A DNA stretch of 64,000 nt. Source: Vigna angularis (Eukaryota > Streptophyta > Magnoliopsida > Fabales > Fabaceae). The notes beneath the pieces were generated by a model. That model ran no database searches. It was not told where the DNA came from and saw only the letters and a list, made by a program, of their open reading frames with translations. A program made the position numbers and the translations under genes. Shown here in pieces: positions 49,135 through 60,464 of the stretch (its first letter is position 1; every line of letters starts with the position of its first letter). The DNA is taken from positions 4,212,501-4,276,500 of the forward strand of contig NC_068973.1 of the NCBI RefSeq assembly GCF_016808095.1, written 5' to 3'.

Positions 49135-52100
49135 AAATATATTGTTTCCTAATAATGTCACATTCTTACAAGAAATAGTCTTCAACCATAATCATAATTA
49201 TAAGCAATTAGATTTCTTGGACAAACATAAGGTTTTATGAGAAAAAAATAATATGTATTCTTAATCATTATTAACGTTCTGGGTCAATTTTTATGTGGCA
49301 TGTAATTAAATATTATTAATTATTTTATTTCATTTAAAAAATAATATGTATTACACTTAGAAATTGGATGACCTAGTGTGAAGCTCAAGTTAGTAGGCTT
49401 TTATTGATTTTTTCTTTCTCTTTTTTTCGTCTTTTTTTTTCGTGATTTCTTTTTTTAATTCTTTAGAGTCCTTTCTATACATTTTGTTTATTTAACTTCT
49501 TTCTTCATTTTTCAAAACCTTTTTTCCGCTTTTCTACATACACATCATACTACCTTGATGTTAATTGAACTTAAAACATTTCTATCTAATCAAACTGTAA
49601 CAATTTCATGTTGGTCTACAATCTTCCTACTTAATTTTTTAACTTATTATTTTGATGTTTCACACATATTATCAATTGAAAAAATGTTACACTCATAACT
49701 AATTCATCATCTAATTTGTGTTTTAGTTGTTTTATTGATATTTCATCGGGTTCATAGAAATTTTGATATATTTCCAACTTGTTTTGCTATTTCTTGGAAC
49801 ACAAGCATTGTCATGTAAGGAATATTTTGAATTTGTCTTGCTAATTTTACTAATGGTGAAATTGTTAATATTATAATTGATTTGAAATGTTTAAATTGAA
49901 ATGAGTTTTAATTGGGTTGTTAACTTTGAACTTGATACTAAATTTGTAATGGTCGATTTAAATTGTACTAGCTATAATAAATAAACCGTATATCTAAGTA
50001 GTAGAAAAATGTATTAGAAATTGTCTCAACTCAAAGAAATGTCATAAACTCAAAATCCATGATGAAAATAAGAGTAATGAATTATTTTCCATGGTATCAC
50101 TCCTCCAAATAGAAAATATATATATATATATATATATATATTTATTTATTTCAAAGTAAATCACTTTATAAGATCACTTAGACAAGATCCTATAAATTTC
50201 ATATTAATCCTCAATTAGTACCTTTTAATACTCACTAATATTACATTTAATTCATATTATATTAATTATTAATTGCTATGTTTAATTCAAATATAAAAAT
50301 TATAAAGAAAACTCATACCCATAAAAATTAGTTTTTCAATTTATAACTAGAATTCGTACATACATTGTTAGTTGATCGAGACAAAAATAGTAGATTGTTG
50401 TAACTTTCCACTAAAAACTCTTCCTCAAATTGTTAAACGAACAAAATAATATATATATATATATATATAATATGATATTTGTAATTATATTTCCTTTCTC
50501 TTTGCTCACAACTTTTTTTTTTCTTATTTAATTCTCTTATTTTCTTTTCTACTATATATTTTTTATTGAATTTATTTTTCTCTCTCAACTTGTTTTCTTT
50601 AATTTATTTTTCCCTTAACATCTTTTCTTTCATTTCTTTTTCTCTTTAACTCCTCCTCAATTTCTTTCTCTCTCAACGCCTTTTCTTTAATTTTTTTTTT
50701 CTCTCTGAACTCCTTTTTTATATTTTTTTTCTCTTTACTAGTTTTTTTCTATGTTTTTCTTTTTCTCCATCTCTCTTCCATAACAAATTAAGCACTTTTT
50801 TTTCTAATATTAATTAAATATTTTCTCTTTATCTCTATATCGTTGTTTTTCATTTTCTGTCCTTTTTTTTTTCAAATTTTCTTTCTCTTTTCTCTTCATA
50901 GGTGAAACAAGCTCATCAATAAATAATTTGTGATAAATATTGAGTTGATGAACATTTTAACCACTAGTACCGGCCATAAATTTGAAAATACAAATAAAAT
51001 ATTGAAAGTATATATAAAAAAATAATCTCTATGTCAAGAGCTGAAATTTTGATACCAACTAATAAAAAATCAAAGAAAACCATTTTGATATTTAATTTAA
51101 AAAAATATATTAACACTACATATAAAAAAACAATGAAAAAATGAGTGATAAATTATAAATATAATCGTCACAAGTTACTCTTATCAAAATTAGATTATTA
51201 TAAGTAAGAACTTCAAAAGTTCTCACAATTATAAATCTATTTTTCAGCCAAATTTATATATATATAATATTCCATTGTATTATAATATCACAATCTTTCC
51301 ATAAGTTTTAAAACACAAATTAATATGACTTGTGGGGTTTATTAGTCTGAAAAGAATGTTCAAACACATAAATAAAAATGAAGTACAAATTTTGTGTTGT
51401 ATAAATTATTCTAGTGATAATAAGAGTACATAGTATCTAACCAGTACACTTCACCAAGGTTTCATTAATTATATACATATCAAACTACCCACTGAAATCT
51501 GTTGTCTCTTAATGGTGTCTCTTTGTCAGTCCCACCAATTAAAATTTGTCAAATCTATTAATCAACTTATGTTAGTCTATTAACTATTATTATGCAAACA
51601 TATCTTATCCCATATGCATCAACATTGTTATCTTTTTCTTTTCTTCGATCTTCATTCACTGTACTATAAACTGCATTCCACTTGTCATTCCAATAATTAT
51701 AAGTTTTTAGAACTCATGCAACTGTGCTACAAAGGAGAGTGAACAAAAGGGTTGTAGGCTTTGTAGCATTAGTTTTTTCATCAATTATATCTTCTTAAAG
51801 TCAACATATATAAGATGTGTTGCTTCATCTTTTGTTCATGTGAATTGAAGTAGAAAAGAGTAGAATTTTATTTATTAGTTTTACATTGGATATAATTTTT
51901 AAATTAATTTTAGTTAATAAATGTAGGCAACTATCACAATATTTTATTTTAAAAAATTCAGAAATGATAAAACTCTTTTATATATTTAATTTAAATTTAT
52001 TTACAAATTTTGAATCTAATATATATTTACAACAAACATTTAGCCGAAAAATTATTTCATCGTGAGGCTGTGTCAATAAATAGAATAACATGGTGAAATG

Positions 52101-53833
52101 AATATAATATAGAATATTGATAAATAGGTTAAAAAGTGTTAATTAAGCTGATAAAGATTTTAAATTTTATAAAAAAGAAGTTTGAGTGTTGCCAGAGTGA
52201 AGTTTTTAACGAACTACTTATAATTTCATATTTAATTTTTTATCAGATAAAACTAATTCATAACTTATATTAAATCAAAATTTATTTTAAATAATTATAA
52301 ATTTTCAAATTAAAAGTGTAAATTCAAAACTTTAAACGTCAAATAATTATTACTTAATGTTTATAGTTGAAATTGGATTTGTTTAAAAAATAGTATGTTT
52401 TGCTCTGTATCCGAAGAGATAAAAATACGGCCAAAACAAAAGTATGATCTAGTTAGAGCGGGTATAGCAGGATAAGCCAGCTACCTAGCTAGGAGTTCCA
52501 GGGAATCTCAACTGACACACATGCATCGTAAACTGTAAATAAATAAATAAATAAAATATATATATATATATATATAACTATATATAACTTTGTTGACTTA
52601 CAACTTAGTTTAATAACGTTGAATTTTCATTTAACTATGAAACGCGAAAAAAAGAAAGAAAAAAAGAAAGAAAATAAAAACTTTAAATTACAAAGAGAAT
52701 TAAAATTAAAAAGTTAAAATAAAATATTTATTATTAATAAAAATATATATATTAAATAATTTTATTATTTTAAGTATTTTTAAAAAGGTATAAATATTAT
52801 TATTTATTAGATAGTAGATTATGTAATTTTTTGCACTAATATTATTTTTAGCATATTTATAAGGATAATTTTGTTAAATGAAATCACTAGAAACACTCAA
52901 GTTCTACTTCTTAATTATCTTTTTAGTAGATGAAATTAAATAATAGAAGAAGAGCAGTATTAAAAACTTTTGAAAGGAACTAGGAGAATCATTCTTTCTC
53001 AAATTGAATAATCTTATATAATATGATAATTAGTTTTTTTTATTATGATAAAATAGTTTATTGAATTTAAACTTTATGCAAAAAAAAATGATAATTACTT
53101 TTGTGAAAACTAAATAAAAGCAAAGATATTAATTAGATAAGGATATTGAAATTAGGGTAAAGATTGTTGAAAAGAAAAGAAAAGCATGTGAAGAGTGATG
53201 TGAAGTGAGTGCAGCTTTTGTCGGGTGAACCACTTGCATTGCCGACCGCTGTGTGGGGTTTCTTTTGCTTCTGCTATCAGCACCCATTTCAGTGCTTCCT
53301 TCGTTGCCTTGCATTGCATGCTCTATGTCAGTGGTTAAAAATTCACAATCACTCCAAAATTAACTTACTTTTCAATTCTGTTATAATTTTATATCTTTAT
53401 TCATTTACTACTCTCTATCTTGTTCTAATTACTAATTCAAGTGTCTATGATGAATAAATGTTGGATACATTGCGGCTGGATTTACATTCATTCATCTCTT
53501 TATCTTAATAAAAGCATTTGATATCTATAGGATTAGATAAAGTATTTTCGTGCAAATTAAAAATTTTATCTAAAAATCAGAAATATTATTTCTTCATGAG
53601 ATCAAACCTCTAACAATAAAAAAAAACCAAAGCTATGAAAAATTTACTTCAAATAAATGAAGAAATAATGCAAAACAAAATTACAATTACACAACATACA
53701 AAAAATAAGAAAAATATAAAAAAATGCAAGGAATTGTCCAACTAAAATGAGCATTTAAAGGCCTACAAGACACGTGTCAATATTGTATGCTCATTGTAAA
53801 AATCTTACCAACCACATTCAAAGGAGTAGACTT
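49135..53833. other. AT-rich intergenic region, no gene seen
   Basis: Contains short TA runs (50116-50140, 50446-50469, 52555-52577) and a strong pyrimidine-rich stretch at about 50480-50900 in which CTCTTTCTTTTCTT-like motifs with ACTCCTTT/AACTCCTC phrases recur every 40-60 bp. Nothing recognised as a gene. Confidence 0.55.
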
Positions 53834-53838
53834 GTAGG

Positions 53839-53993
53839 TGTTGGGTCTATCAAAAAATCTTAAGTTAATGAGTTAATAGGTCTATCAAAAAACCTTAAGG
53901 CAATGAGTTAATGAATCTTTCACCTTTATATATTCTCATACTTTCTCATTTTTATCCAATGTGAGACTTAGACTCACATTTAAATTTCCAACA
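53839..53993 (+). mobile_element. TRIM-like solo LTR, 155 bp
   Basis: Starts TGTTGGGTCTATC and ends AATTTCCAACA, flanked by a perfect 5-bp duplication GTAGG (53834-53838 and 53994-53998). Its left part is an internal duplication: two units of about 35 bp, each GTCTATCAAAAAA followed by CTTAAG and AATGAGTTAAT. TTTATATATTCTCAT may be a promoter core. Non-coding. Confidence 0.75.
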
Positions 53994-54204
53994 GTAGGAA
54001 TATTAAGTTATCATAAAATTTAATTAACTTGTTCCACACTTTATCCACTAAATTCAAAACATCATTTACACTTAATCAATTATTAATAATTTGGATATTT
54101 TATATATAAAGGAGTTGATCTTCAATATGAAGAAAATACTTTTAGTGGGATAGTATTGTTAGAAAAAAAATTGTAGAGATGAAAATTTATTAAGAAAAAA
54201 AAAT

Positions 54205-54209
54205 GAAGT
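54205..54209. repeat. Copia target-site duplication, left copy
   Basis: GAAGT before the left LTR, against AAAGT after the right LTR (59607-59611). One mismatch. Confidence 0.6.
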
Positions 54210-54692
54210 TATTAGGATTGAAACTAATTCTTTACTGTCATAAAGACAGTAACCATTTCTGTTATACTAGGTTTTACTGTTAGTAGTTTAGTTGTTAGTT
54301 TGACAGAGCTCTATAAATAGAGCTCTCCCCTTTGTTTTCTTTATGGTTTTCAATACAGAAAGAAGATCACTATCATTTTGTAAGAACTCTCAAAGTAATC
54401 ACAGAATAATAAAAGACGGTATTTTTATTATCTCTTACGTTGTGCTCGTTCCTTTTCCCTTCTACACCGTCGTCCATAGCTGCCTCTGCGACGCTCAGCT
54501 TACGCGGACGCCATCGTTGATTCTACTTCTACTGGAACCTTTAAGAAGCTCTGTTCTCTCTCTTTTCGCTCTCATATCGCGCACATAAGACTCCTTGCGT
54601 GGCATCTGTGGTTTATTCTAAACCCCGTCAGTGGCAAACTAATATGGGCTGGGCCACATACCAAATGCAACAGTGTTGGGCCAGTTCTTATA
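54210..54692 (+). repeat. Copia 5' LTR
   Basis: 483 bp. It holds a TATA-type core, AGCTCTATAAATAGAGCTCT, itself a palindrome, at about 54307-54326. It has 29 bp (about 54225-54253) absent from the 3' LTR, including the inverted repeat ACTGTC/GACAGT. Confidence 0.9.
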
Positions 54693-54704
54693 TGGTATCA
54701 GAGC
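54693..54704 (+). other. Copia primer-binding site (initiator-Met tRNA)
   Basis: TGGTATCAGAGC directly after the 5' LTR, complementary to the 3' end of plant initiator-Met tRNA. Confidence 0.9.
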
Positions 54705-54786
54705 AAGTCTAGTACCTGCTCTGCTTCCGTTGCCTCTGGTTCAAATCTTGGTATCTTCTTGGGCTGTTTCTTGGAATCTCCCTCTC

Positions 54787-57700
54787 ATGGATCAATCAGC
54801 CGATCCACCCAGTTCTTGCTACCTACACCCAGCTGAAGCTAACAACCCATCCAGTCCCTACTATCTGCATCCTGGTGAGAACCCAGGTCTCACTCTCATT
54901 GCCCAGACTCTTAACGAAAACAATTATTCCTCATGGAGCAGAAGCATGAGGAGAGCTTTGCTCTCCAAGAATAAAACAAAGTTTATTGATGGGTCCATAA
55001 AGAAACCCCAGAAAACTGATCCACTGTTTGATGCATGGGAAAGGTGCAATGTAATGATACTATCCTGGATTACAAAGACACTCTCCCCACAGATTGCTGA
55101 GAGTGTCATATACGTTGAAGAGACCAAGGAATTATGGGATGAGCTGAAAGAAAGATTCTCCAAAGGAGACTATTTCAAGATTTCTGATTTATTACAGGAT
55201 ATACATTCTATCAAACAGGGAGAAAGGGGAGTGAGTCAGTTCTTTACTGATTTGAAAATTCTATGGGAGGAATTGGAATTCTTAAGACCCATTCCTACTT
55301 GCACATGTAAAATTCCATGTAGTTGTGATCTTTCAAGAATCTCCCTGAAATACAGGGAAATGGAACATGTAATATGCTTCTTGAAAGGATTAAATGACTC
55401 CTACAGCACTGTTAAGACACAAATTCTACTAATGGATCCTCTACCTAATATCAATCGGGTCTTCTCTCTCATTATGCAGCAAGAGAGACAAGAGAAAAAT
55501 ACCTCTCCCGAGGTCAAGATTCTGGCAAGCACCACTGATAAGAACAGCCAGTGGAAGGGCCAAGGAAGAGGTTTTGGATTTCGTGGTCAAGGTAGAGGAA
55601 GGGGTAGGAATCCTAATCATGGGAAACAATGCTCCTTTTGCAACAAGATGAATCACACCATAGATGAGTGCTATTCTAAACATGGATACCCTCCTTGGTA
55701 CAAGAAAGGGGACAACAACCAAAGCAACCAAAACAAGACAGCTGACTGGGGTTCTGCAAATGCCTGCCAGACCAGCACTTCCACTGAACCTGGAGATGCT
55801 CAGAGCACAAATCAAGCAAGCAGTAAAGACATTTTCCAGTCCTTCACGGTTGAGCAAATGCATAAACTTCTCAGAATGATGGACAAAATCGATGAGCCCC
55901 CTCACAAGGTTAATCAGGTCCAAAGAAGTGACACCCAACACAAACAAGGTACCCTTTCCTGGATTATTGACACTGGTGCCACAGATCATGTGACACATGA
56001 AAAAACAAATTTTGTGACCTTCTATAAAATTAAACCTATTTCTGTGAAACTGCCAAACAATTCTATCCTAACTGCTGAACACGCTGGAACAGTGCAATTT
56101 TCCAAAGATTTTATTATTTTTAATGTTCTCTATATTCCTGAATTTTGCTTTAATTTGATCTCTGTTCAAAGTCTCATTAAGGATCTAGATTGCAGTCTAA
56201 CTTTTTTCTCTAAGGTCTGCCAGATAAAGCAGAATCATACATTGAAGATGATTGGATGTGCTAATTCCTGGAAGGGACTCTATTACCTGCAAGTTTCTCC
56301 TAAATCTGATCAAAGATGCACTGCTAAAGCTGTTTTTTCTTTTAAAAATCTTGATGTAAACCTATGGCACTGTAGATTAGGCCATCCAGGTGACAAGGTG
56401 ATGAAATACATATCTGAGAACTTTCCCTATGTTAAAACTGATACCAATACTGTTTGTGACACTTGCCATTATGCTAAGCAACGAAAGTTATCTTTCCCTA
56501 AGAGTATTTATGCCACCACTGACTGTTTTGACATTGTGCATTGTGATATTTGGGGCCCTCTTAATATTGTTTCTGTGCATGGTCATAAATATTTCCTCAC
56601 TATAGTAGATGATTACAGTAGACACACATGGATTTTTCTAATGAACAATAAGGGTCAAACTAGAGAATTATTGCAAAATTTTGTTACTAAGATTAAGAAT
56701 CAGTTTAACAAATCTATCAAAACCGTTAGATCTGATAATGGCCCTGAATTTAATTGTGTGGACTTCTACAACATGCATGGGATCAACCATCAAAAGAGTT
56801 GTGTTGAGACCCCAGAACAAAACTCTGTTGTTGAAAGAAAGCACCAACACATCCTAAATGTGACCCGTAGCCTACTCTTTCAATCCAATCTGCCTAAAGC
56901 TTACTAATCCTATGCAGTTGGGCATGCTGTTTATCTAATAAACAGGCTGCCCACTGTCACTCTTAATCACAGAACACCTCATGAACTTCTCTACAAGTTG
57001 CCTCCCACCTACTTAGACCTCAAAACCTTTGGCAGCTTATGTTTTGCCTCAACTCTTGAGAATAACAGGGGTAAGCTCGATCCTAGAGCCAGAAAAGGTA
57101 TCTTTTTAGGATACAAATATGGTGTAAAAGGGTACATCGTGCTTGACATAAATACCAAAGAACTCCTCATAAGCAGAAATGTTATTTTTCATGAGGACAT
57201 TTTCCCTACAAGGAGGTGCCAGGCAGCAGAGAAGAATGTAACACTGAAAGAGACAAGGCTGATGCTTTAAATGATCTCCTAAAGGACCAATATCACATTG
57301 GTGATGGCAGACATGACGAGTTGAATGCTGCTGATCCAACAGCAGCAGAACACTCAGGAGAACAGCTCCCTGATGATGATGAAAATGACAGTGATGATGC
57401 AGAAACCAGCCAGGAGAATCAACAGCAGAGAAGGTCTGACAGACCCAGAAGAACTCCTACATACTTGAAAGATTATATCCACCAGGTGAATCAATCCTCA
57501 TATATTCAAAACTGCTTTAAAACACCCTATCCTATCTCTGATGTATTGTGTTGTGATAATCTTTCAGAGAAACATTTGAGATACACTATGGCAGTCACTG
57601 GAAACAAGGAACCCACATCATACAATGATGCGAAAAGAATGAATGGATGGGTAGAGGCCATGCAAAGGGAAATTAAAGCTCTGCAAGACAATTATACATG

Positions 57701-59144
57701 GGTCCTAACTCAACTGCCCCCAGGGAAAAATACAATAGGCTGCAAGTGGGTGTACAAAACGAAGTACAAAGCAGATGGCAGTATTGAGAGATACAAAGCC
57801 CGTTTAGTGGCTAAAGGTTATACGCAACAAGAGGGCATAGATTATCTGGACACATTTTCCCCTATGGCCAAACTCACCACGGTCAGATTACTTATTGCTC
57901 TAGCAGCTTCCAACAGTTGGTTTCTACATCAACTGAATGTAGACAGTGCCTTTCTGCACGGAGACCTTAATGAAGAGGTCTACATGGAACCACCCCCAGG
58001 ACTAAACACATACAATGAAGGACAGGTTTGTAGGTTAACCAAGTCATTATATGGCTTAAAATAAGCCAGCAGGCAGTGGTTTGAAAAACTTTCTTCCTTC
58101 CTGATAACTGCCAAGTTTGTTCAATCTAAATCTGATCACTCTTTATTTACTAAGAAAACACCTACTAGCTTTACTGCCCTTCTTGTGTATGTAGACGATA
58201 TTGTGTTAACAGGGAATTCCATGATGGAGATCAACCACATAAAGGAACTTCTCCATAACAGGTTCCGAATAAAGAACCTAGGAGAACTCAAATACTTCCT
58301 AGGATTGGAAGTAGCTAGATCTAAAAGAGGGATCCACCTATGCCAAAGGAAATACGCTCTAGATATACTGGAAGACACAGGAATGTTGGGTTGTAAGCCT
58401 TCATCTACTCCATTTCTTAGTGACACAAGTTCCTTATACAAATTGGACAGCTATCTAGATGATACGGGCCCTTACAGAGGGCTAATAGGGAAGTTATTAT
58501 ACCTCACAAACACTAGACCTGACCTGTGCTTTTCAGTTAATTTACTCAGTCAATTTGTTCAATCACCTACTGATTACCACTTTCGGGCCATCCAACATAT
58601 TCTCAGGTACATCAAATCTAAGCCATCTGAGGGGTTGTTTTTCCCTGCTGACTCTCCTATGCAACTAAAGGCATTCAGTGATTCAGACTGGGCCACATGT
58701 CCCAACACCAGAAGATCCACAACAGGATTCTGCATTTTTCTTGGATCTTCTCTCATTTCATGGAAATCTAAGAAGCAGAGAACTGTCTCCAGATCATCTA
58801 CTGAGGCTGAATATAGAGCACTTGCAGCCACTGTATGCGAGATACAATGGCTCAGTTATCTACTACATGACCTTCAAGTAGAAGAGTCAGGAATCCCGGC
58901 CCTATATTGCGACAACAAGTCAGCTAGACACATAGCTCACAATCAGAGCTTTCATGAACGGACCAAGCATATTGAGCTTGACTGTCATGTGGTTCGTGAA
59001 AAGGTACAGGAACAACTCCTAAACCTTCTTCCCGTGCGCTCCGACGAACAGTTAGCTGATATCTTCACAAAGTTTCCTCATCGCGTCAGATTCAGATCGA
59101 TTATTCCCAAGCTTGGACTGACGACCATCCATCGTCCAGCTTGA
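54787..59144 (+). pseudogene. Copia gag-pol polyprotein, broken by two stops and a frameshift
   Basis: The first ATG after the primer site is 54787. Gag shows a Retrotran_gag region near NNYSSWSRSM and a CCHC knuckle, CSFCNKMNHTIDEC. Then come the protease motif IIDTGATDH, a GAG-pre-integrase HCRLGHPGD region, and an integrase core with HCDIWGPL, VRSDNGPEF and PEQNSVVER. A TAA stop interrupts at 56905, just after the integrase core. The same frame continues to about 57200, where a one-base-type frameshift moves it to the next frame. Reverse transcriptase runs on with [21 protein letters not shown] second TAA stop interrupts at 58062 after SLYGLK. Beyond it are YVDDIVLTG and the RNase H region with SDSDWATCPNTRRST and SSTEAEYRAL, ending at 59144. 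All domains are present. The breaks look recent, given the LTR similarity. Confidence 0.92.
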
Positions 59145-59152
59145 GGGGAGGC
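59142..59152 (+). other. Copia polypurine tract
   Basis: TGAGGGGAGGC immediately before the 3' LTR. It overlaps the end of the polyprotein frame. Confidence 0.75.
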
Positions 59153-59606
59153 TATTAGGATTGAAACCATTTCTGTTATACTAGGTTTTACTGTTAGTAG
59201 TTTAGTTGTTAGTTTGACAGAGCTCTATAAATAGAGCTCTCCCCTTTGTTTTCTTTATGGTTTTCAATACAGAAAGAAGATCACTATCATTTTGTAAGAA
59301 CTCTCAAAGTAATCACAGAATAATAAAAGACGGTATTTTTCTTACCTCTTACGTTGTGCTCGTTCCTTTTCCCTTCTACACCGTCGTCCATAGCTGCCTC
59401 TGCGACGCTCAGCTTACGCGGACGCCATCGTTGATTCTACTTCTACTGGAACCTTCAAGAAGCTCTGTTCTCTCTCTTTTCGCTCTCATATCGCGCACAT
59501 AAGACTCCTTGCGTGGCATCTGTGGTTTATTCTAAACCCCGTCAGTGGCAAACTAATATGGGCTGGGCCACATACCAAATGCAACAGTGCTGGGCCAGTT
59601 CTTATA
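59153..59606 (+). repeat. Copia 3' LTR
   Basis: 454 bp, about 99% identical to the 5' LTR over the shared part. It lacks the 29 bp noted there, at a junction with an AAC microhomology. Confidence 0.9.
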
Positions 59607-59611
59607 AAAGT

Positions 59612-60374
59612 ATAAATATATTATCATTTAAGTGGAATTGAGTACATCTTTAACTTAAATTTTCACTTTTATATTGTCTAGGGCATGATATCTCGACCAA
59701 GCCAACATGGTAAGTCTAGGATAAAACATTTGATATATCTTGACCAAGCTAACATAATGAGTCTAGGATATGAGGTTGGATATATCTAGATCATATATTG
59801 ACTATCTTGGTCAAGCTCATTGTACAAGGTAAAAACCTGATACATGAGACCAAAAGTATGAGATGATAATATCTTAAAATATGAACATTAGATTCGACAA
59901 AACAATAATTTATCTATTTAACGCTATGACAATTACAACAAAATATTCATTAACTTTATGAAAGATTCTAAACGTTCTTAAAAATGATTAATAAGAGTCA
60001 GATAGAAGTCTAGTAACAACACCATGTCAGACAAACCAATTCCACATAAAAACACCTTTATTTAGGCTATAAATAATATTAACGTTGATGCAATGAAAAA
60101 TACACAAACAATTTGCTTTGAATAGTTTTGTGACGGAAATTTGAATTGTTATCAACACATAAATTGCTACTAATAGCAATTGTGTCAGGTTTTTATTGAT
60201 TAATCTTATGTCTGGTTAACACTAATTTATAATTTGTAAATTACCCGCATGAAATGTTGCACATTTGGAAGGAAAAAGTAACTTTTTTCCCCAAAATTTA
60301 AGAGTAGGTATCAAATGGAACAAGGTGATAAGAATCACTCATCAAACTAATCATTAATAAGTATGCCACATTAA

Positions 60375-60379
<5 letters not shown>
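59612..60379. other. Intergenic region with short direct repeats
   Basis: Two units of about 45 bp, each with GACCAAGC then AACAT and GTCTAGGATA, lie at about 59688-59775. A third, partial match is inverted near 59805-59820 (TTGGTCAAGC). No gene seen. Confidence 0.55.

Positions 60380-60459
<80 letters not shown>
60380..60459. repeat. (TA)n microsatellite, about 80 bp
   Basis: An uninterrupted TA run. The Ile-Tyr reading frame over it is not a gene. Confidence 0.95.

Positions 60460-60464
<5 letters not shown>

Larger units (their letters stand above)
54210..59606 (+). mobile_element. Full-length Ty1/copia LTR retrotransposon, coding region broken
   Basis: A 5.4-kb element with LTRs of 483 bp (54210-54692) and 454 bp (59153-59606). 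The primer-binding site TGGTATCAGAGC is at 54693-54704 and a purine tract, TTGAGGGGAGG, ends just before the right LTR. Domain order is gag, protease, integrase, reverse transcriptase, RNase H, which defines copia. I count four substitutions between the LTRs outside a 29-bp indel, so about 1% divergence and a recent insertion. The termini are TA...TA (TATTAGG to CTTATA) instead of TG...CA. The polyprotein has two in-frame stops and one frameshift, so this copy cannot make its own full protein. Confidence 0.92.

Noticed and set aside
55441..55998. 185-codon minus-strand frame in the copia element
   Set aside because: It is antisense to gag and protease coding sequence, with no domain of its own.
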